Shown here: positions 59,484 to 64,000 of the stretch, one piece after another
Layout: each line of letters starts with the position of its first letter
Numbering within the stretch: position 1 is the stretch's first letter
Source: Ascidia mentula
Taxonomy: Eukaryota; Chordata; Ascidiacea; Phlebobranchia; Ascidiidae
Direction: 5' to 3'
Assembly: GCA_947561715.1 (NCBI GenBank)
Contig: OX387197.1
Span: forward strand, 19,018,266-19,082,265
Length of the DNA: 64,000 bases
The notes under the pieces: generated by a model
The model's input: only the letters and a program-made list of their open reading frames with translations
Databases searched by the model: none
What the model was told of the DNA's origin: nothing
Program-made: the position numbers and the translations under genes

Positions 59484-61938
59484 CTATTTTGAAACCAAGA
59501 TATCAGGCAGATTTTCCAGTTTGATGTCGAGCAACATTTGCCCATAAGCCTTTCCCTGGGGGTCCATCCTGAGAGAAGCTACACCACCACCACCAAGACA
59601 GTTTTTCATCAAGAAATTAAAGCCGTTGATTCCAGGCAATTCGTATCTTATAACAGCTGGCTTCTCAGCATCTTGCTCAAACAGGTGCTCGAAGTACTTT
59701 TCCACTTTTTCTGCAGTCAAGTACTGTCTCAGATATGGCATGTATGAAGGGTGACGTGCCACTACCCCTATGTTGGCATGATTGCCTTTGTCACCACTGC
59801 GTGTGTAGGCCAAATCTTCCAATAGGAAAGAGCAACTACCAGACTCTACTGCTGAACTTTTTTTGCTTGTGGGCTCCTCTCGGTGCCCCAATGGATTGTC
59901 AGGAATGAGATGATTGACATCGATTTCTTTCTCTTGATAGATCACTTTTGCTGGCTGCTTAACCTTTGGGTAGAGGAATGAGTAGAGCTTTAACACTGGG
60001 GAAACTTTTGGTCTGCCGCCAACAATACCACAGAGACCAGGTGCCATTCCTTAATCAAAAAATATGTATCTGTTAATCTTTTGTAAATAAGAATGGTCAT
60101 GTGAGCTGAGCGAATGAAGGCAAACTTTCAAGTGAACATTTTTTGCCATAGAGCTTAACCACAATGTGAGTAAAGATATTTTTTTAACATTTGCAAATTC
60201 TTTAGTTTGGTGAAAAAAAAAATAACAACCTGTTCCAGCTGCTGCTATTTCCCTTGCAAAAAACTCAAGAGCCTTTTTATCATCATGTTCAACTGCTATC
60301 CAAACCACAGTCTCCCTTGGGCCTTCTTTGTCATCTCCATACTGCCGTTGGTTTTGTCCGAAACTTGTTTCATCACCAACTGCTTGAATGTGGACGCGCC
60401 GAAAATTGGACATGCCCAACTTTGAAAACAGCGTTCTTACTCTCCTGATTAAGCTACTTGCCGTCCTGTGTCCTGAAAGTGTTATAATCAGTTCAAATAA
60501 AATTCCATGCTTATTTATATATGTTAGTTTGCATTGGCAAGCCAAGTTTTACCAAACCAAACTTGCCAAAATGTTCAAAACGTGGCTGACAGATATTTAC
60601 CAGAACCAAATATTGATAGATACCTTTGGCAATTGCACGTTTTCCTGCTACACTGAACACAGCAGTGGTCCTGAATCCATCCAAGTAAGTTGCACAGACT
60701 TTAAAAGTTTCTGTTGGAGGTAGTCCCTTTGCCCCTTGAACAAGAACTTGATCCTTGCCCACCTCTGACATAGTCACATTTGAAAAGTCACACACAACAT
60801 CTGGTAGAATGTATGCCTTAGGATCACCAATCTCATACACTAATTGTTCAGCTACAGTAGCTGGGGTAACCATTCCTCCTGTAGATTCAGGTTTTGTAAT
60901 GATAAAATCTCCATTTGATTGGCAATCAGCAATTGGAAAACCAATATTTTCCCAATCTGAAACTTTCATCCAGTCAGTGAAGACACCTCCTGTTGACTGG
61001 GCTCCACATTCTAACAGATGTCCAGCCAGACTACCGGCTGCAAGCCTGTGAATAAAGAATAATAATTTGATGACTTGGATAAACACTGCTTTTTCATTAC
61101 ACAACGTTATAAGATTAGCTTTAAATACATTGGATTTAGTGCATATATGGTCTAACAATATGTATAGTTGTACTTCTTTAATATGAACAACCAACATATT
61201 TTCAGATGCTGTAATTTATGCAAGTGGGAGTTAATTTTCACACATAAAAGTGTCATCAACATGATATAACCTGTCATAATCCTGTATTTTCCAACCGAAT
61301 GAGTGCATGAGGGGAGCAAGGACAAGTGCGCTGTCTGTACATCTTCCTGTGATCACCACATCAGCCCCTAAATCGAGAGCCTGTCTAATTGGTTCGGCAC
61401 CAAAATATGCATTCATGCTCATCACCATCTTTGGCAAAGGCTCATTTGTGGCAAGTTCCCTAATTGATGCATCGAGTTGTTTTGATACATATTTTTGCAT
61501 CATGTCATCACCCATTACTACAGCCACATTAATGTCTTGACCCAGTTTGGCAGCCACATTTTGCAACATCATAGCACAGGCTTGTGGGTTTGTGCCGCCA
61601 GCATTGCTGATGACTTTGATCCCTTTCTCCTTGATGGCCCTAAGACAGGGGCCAATTGCATGGTGGACGAAATCCGGTGCATAGCCCATATCTTTGTTTT
61701 TCTGCTTAGCACCAGTAAGCAATGACATGGTTATCTCTGACAAATAGTCAGAGACCAGATAGTCAATGTTGCCTTTTTTCACCAACTGTTCTGTAGAAGT
61801 GCTTGTATCTCCCCAAAACCCAGAGGCACAACCAATGCGCACAGTTTTATTTGAAACAAACCGCACATGACCATTTACTTTAGGGTAAGTTGAATGCAAC
61901 CTAAGACCAGCAGACTTAATACTTGATAATCTGTGCAT
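59484..61938 (-). CDS. AtuA/DUF1446-family protein with C-terminal AtuA-like domain
   Basis: Four exons, 61938-61271, 61045-60624, 60472-60230 and 60049-59484, give 632 residues. The N-terminal DUF1446 domain shows RIGCASGFWGD, ISNAGGTNPQAC, VVITGRCTDSALVLAP and LAGHLLECGAQSTGG. The last exon carries the AtuA-like domain with RSGDKGNHANIGVVAR. In Pseudomonas, AtuA acts in acyclic terpene (citronellol/geraniol) breakdown, but its exact reaction is not settled, and the animal role is unknown. The N-terminus (MHRLSSIKSAGLRLHST) is basic and Ser-rich, compatible with mitochondrial import. An acceptor (TTATTTCTCACAG) ends 21 nt before the ATG, so a 5' UTR exon or a trans-spliced leader is likely. 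It converges on MMS22L with a 175-bp gap. Confidence 0.88.
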
Positions 61939-62391
61939 ACTGCCAACTACTTTTACTGCTGTGAGAAATAAGCAAATGAATTGTTTGTACAATTTATAAT
62001 GTCAAAAGCAAGTTTCAAAATTTATTTCTAACTACCAAATAATACATTGTTTGGTTGAAATACCATGTTCAGTTACACAAGAACAGTTTGTAAATCACTT
62101 CTTACACATGTTCAACATTTTGAACCACTGCGCACATGCACGATCCAAACTTTAAGGAAAAACACAACTATGGTTGCATTAAAGGCAATTTCCGAAATTT
62201 ATCCAAAATGAAAATTTTCGACCATTGAGTCATTCAAGTTAGGCTACATGTAAAAAGAACATAGGGACACATCTGGTACGAATCTGCATTCACGTCAAGC
62301 AATAATTACAAAACCAGCACTTCAAACAAACGAGGGGTGTGTAAACAACAGTTCATTGTAAACCCAAAGTTTGACTAACACATGCAAATAG

Positions 62392-62874
62392 TTATGCTAC
62401 TTCCAGTTTGGATGGCTCATCAAAATTATCAGTCAAGTCCGGCACATCTTCATTGGCATTTTCATCTCCAGCCACTGGGAATGCAGTGTCCTGATTCGCC
62501 GCAGCTGATTTTGGCACACTGGTTGCGAGCTTTTTCAAGTTGTTAATATTATCGGCACCAAGCTGATTCAAAATGCTTGGCAACATCTCCGTCAAATGCT
62601 TGTTTTCAGCATGCCCAGTCACCGCAAAAGTGTTGGCCCCTGGTGAAGCCTGAACTTTTGGGTTGTTAAAGTGAATCACAGTCCCATCATCCTTTATCAT
62701 GTTAACTTCTTCAATACCGGGAATGTTATTAACAGCCAGTTTTTTTAACGAGCTTTGTAGTTTTTTGTCATCGGTGGTGGCGGTCCTGTGAATAACCTTC
62801 TTCTTCCGTCTTGCAGAGCCCTTTCCGCCGATCCTGACTTGCTCCTGTAGTTTACTTAACTTATCTTTATTCAT
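62392..62874 (-). CDS. BTF3: BTF3, beta subunit of the nascent polypeptide-associated complex
   Basis: One uninterrupted 160-codon frame. It starts [19 protein letters not shown], followed by the basic ribosome-binding [11 protein letters not shown] and the NAC domain ([44 protein letters not shown]). The tail is acidic ([14 protein letters not shown]), as in other BTF3 proteins. Known role: with NAC alpha it shields nascent chains at the ribosome exit. The ATG at 62874 matches the family start; an in-frame ATG at 62940 would add 22 residues of non-family sequence. The coding region has no intron, unlike vertebrate BTF3. Confidence 0.95.
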   Translation of the reverse strand: MNKDKLSKLQEQVRIGGKGSARRKKKVIHRTATTDDKKLQSSLKKLAVNNIPGIEEVNMIKDDGTVIHFNNPKVQASPGANTFAVTGHAENKHLTEMLPSILNQLGADNINNLKKLATSVPKSAAANQDTAFPVAGDENANEDVPDLTDNFDEPSKLEVA

Positions 62875-63673
62875 ATTGGCGCGTGTGTGAACTTCGAATA
62901 TGACAAAAAACTCCTTTTTCCGACAAGTAGCAGATATCAAATCTCAAAACGGCGAATTTTACCAACGAGCCCAAATGTGTGGTCAACCGGAACAACACGT
63001 GCTTTGGGCGTATGTATCTTGAGCAAAGTATTTTCAGAATTTAACGTTTTTGAATGAACTGCAAGCCCACCTTTGCGTCGATTGCACAAATTAAAATTAT
63101 TTAATTGCTTGTGTCTTAATTTAACAACGTTTTGCGATGGAAGTGGTTAATTCTTCACCCCAATTAATTTTTTCCCACCTCTTGTTCTATCGCTTATTTA
63201 CGCAGCCAAGGAAAAATCAGTCGATTTTTTATTTCTGTTTAAATGCTAATAAAAACATCAACACACAAATTAGCATTTTAGAATTAACGATAAAGAAATG
63301 AATCGATTCTTGCGAGGCAAATCGCCTTCCTTCCTTTGCAAAGACTGATGTGCGATTATTATTAACAATAATATTTGCTGTCAGTTAACTCATAATTTCA
63401 TCAAACTTTGTATTTAAACTATATTTTAAATTGCTGCAATGTGTCTCTCGACATCACCACTAATGTTCATTAGTTTGGATAGAAATGCTTTTTACACTCA
63501 TCCGATTTGAAACGTGTGTTCATAGCTTTCACGTGTTGGCAGCAGCTGTCAATTAAAAAAATGTTTTCAAGACCCAGTGGTTTACGTAAAACAAAATTAA
63601 ATTTTTGTTGGTTTTAGGTTTTGCAAGTACAGCTTTTCGGATATTTAACCATTTTGTGTGAATCAAAAATACA
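62875..63673. other. Divergent upstream region of BTF3
   Basis: 800 bp with no supported coding sequence, between BTF3 and a possible plus-strand first exon. Moderately AT-rich; it should contain the BTF3 promoter. Confidence 0.4.
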
Positions 63674-63817
63674 ATGCCGAGTGCCAGGAAACATCGACGG
63701 AAGAAAATGCAACAAGTTCCAAGGAACAGAAAACAACTGCGGAAAAAGGAAAAACGGCAAAAAAGCACCAACATTGCATGGTACGAAGTCATGATGTTTT
63801 CCTTGCAGAATTTGCAA
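63674..63817 (+). CDS. Possible first exon of a basic protein, truncated by the window
   Basis: The ATG at 63674 opens 48 codons, MPSARKHRRKKMQQVPRNRK and onward, to a plausible phase-0 donor (TTGCAA|GTAAAT). The peptide is very basic (RHRRKK, KQLRKKEKRQK), like N-termini of nucleolar or ribosome-biogenesis proteins. No domain is recognisable and the next exon would lie beyond the window or in its last 180 bp. I do not name a family. Confidence 0.3.
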
Positions 63818-64000
63818 GTAAATGTCTTATAATTTGTTTTCTTTCATGTATTTGTCAAAAGATCTTATTTCAATTTTGTGTAAACAATTAAGGTTTTTAA
63901 TTTTTAATAGTCCTTTTTATATATAATGTATATTTTTGACATATATATGGATATATTATGCAAATGGACAATTTCGTAATGCCACTATTGGCTGTGATTG

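Noticed and set aside
1..64000. CRISPR arrays, rRNA genes, bacterial operons
   Set aside because: No regularly spaced direct repeats or rRNA motifs were seen, and the gene structure is plainly eukaryotic.

Overview
This is a eukaryotic window, most likely from a solitary ascidian tunicate of the Ciona type. The genes are compact and rich in short GT-AG introns, DNA is AT-rich between genes, and the gene set is animal: claudin-type tight-junction exons, a Ly6/uPAR protein, a vWA-EGF-ZP membrane glycoprotein resembling ascidian vitelline-coat precursors, a ciliary protein, and housekeeping genes. Species assignment is an inference. All gene models were spliced by hand from the sequence and checked for reading-frame and intron-phase consistency; no transcript evidence was available.

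Layout. 1-4457: no supported gene. 4458-15876 (minus): a claudin locus with four intact alternative-looking first exons (one of them split in two), a fifth degenerate copy, two tandem second exons of identical length, two tandem third exons of identical length and one visible terminal exon; every exon-class junction is phase 1. 19163-20267 (minus): a 10-cysteine Ly6/uPAR-type secreted or GPI-linked protein. 22394-28828 (plus): a large protein with a signal peptide, vWA domain, about 14 EGF-like repeats, ZP domain, furin site and transmembrane segment. 29592-35134 (minus): molybdenum cofactor sulfurase in 16 exons. 36573-38631 (plus) and 46059-47499 (minus): two CTR-family copper transporter paralogues with the same exon phases, flanking CFAP58 (39891-45558, plus, 17 exons, 872 residues). 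48943-50316 (minus): an SRSF1-like splicing factor. 51064-59308 (plus): an MMS22L homologue in about 22 exons. 59484-61938 (minus): an AtuA/DUF1446-family protein of bacterial type. 62392-62874 (minus): BTF3 (NAC beta), intronless coding region. 63674-63817 (plus): a possible basic first exon running towards the window end.

Mobile DNA is mainly small inverted-repeat elements: a hAT-like MITE with a near-perfect 8-bp target duplication inside the vWA-EGF-ZP gene, a related family of inverted repeats at about 13.1, 45.3, 56.1 and 57.8 kb, a perfect 30-bp-arm hairpin at 51.7 kb, a nested palindrome at 56.9 kb and a long inverted repeat enclosing a tRNA-like T-arm at 39.0-39.3 kb.

The genes do not form one pathway. 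The most unusual parts are the claudin locus, whose symmetric phase-1 exons could be combined to give many claudin isoforms, and the vWA-EGF-ZP glycoprotein, whose architecture points to the egg coat and possibly gamete recognition.
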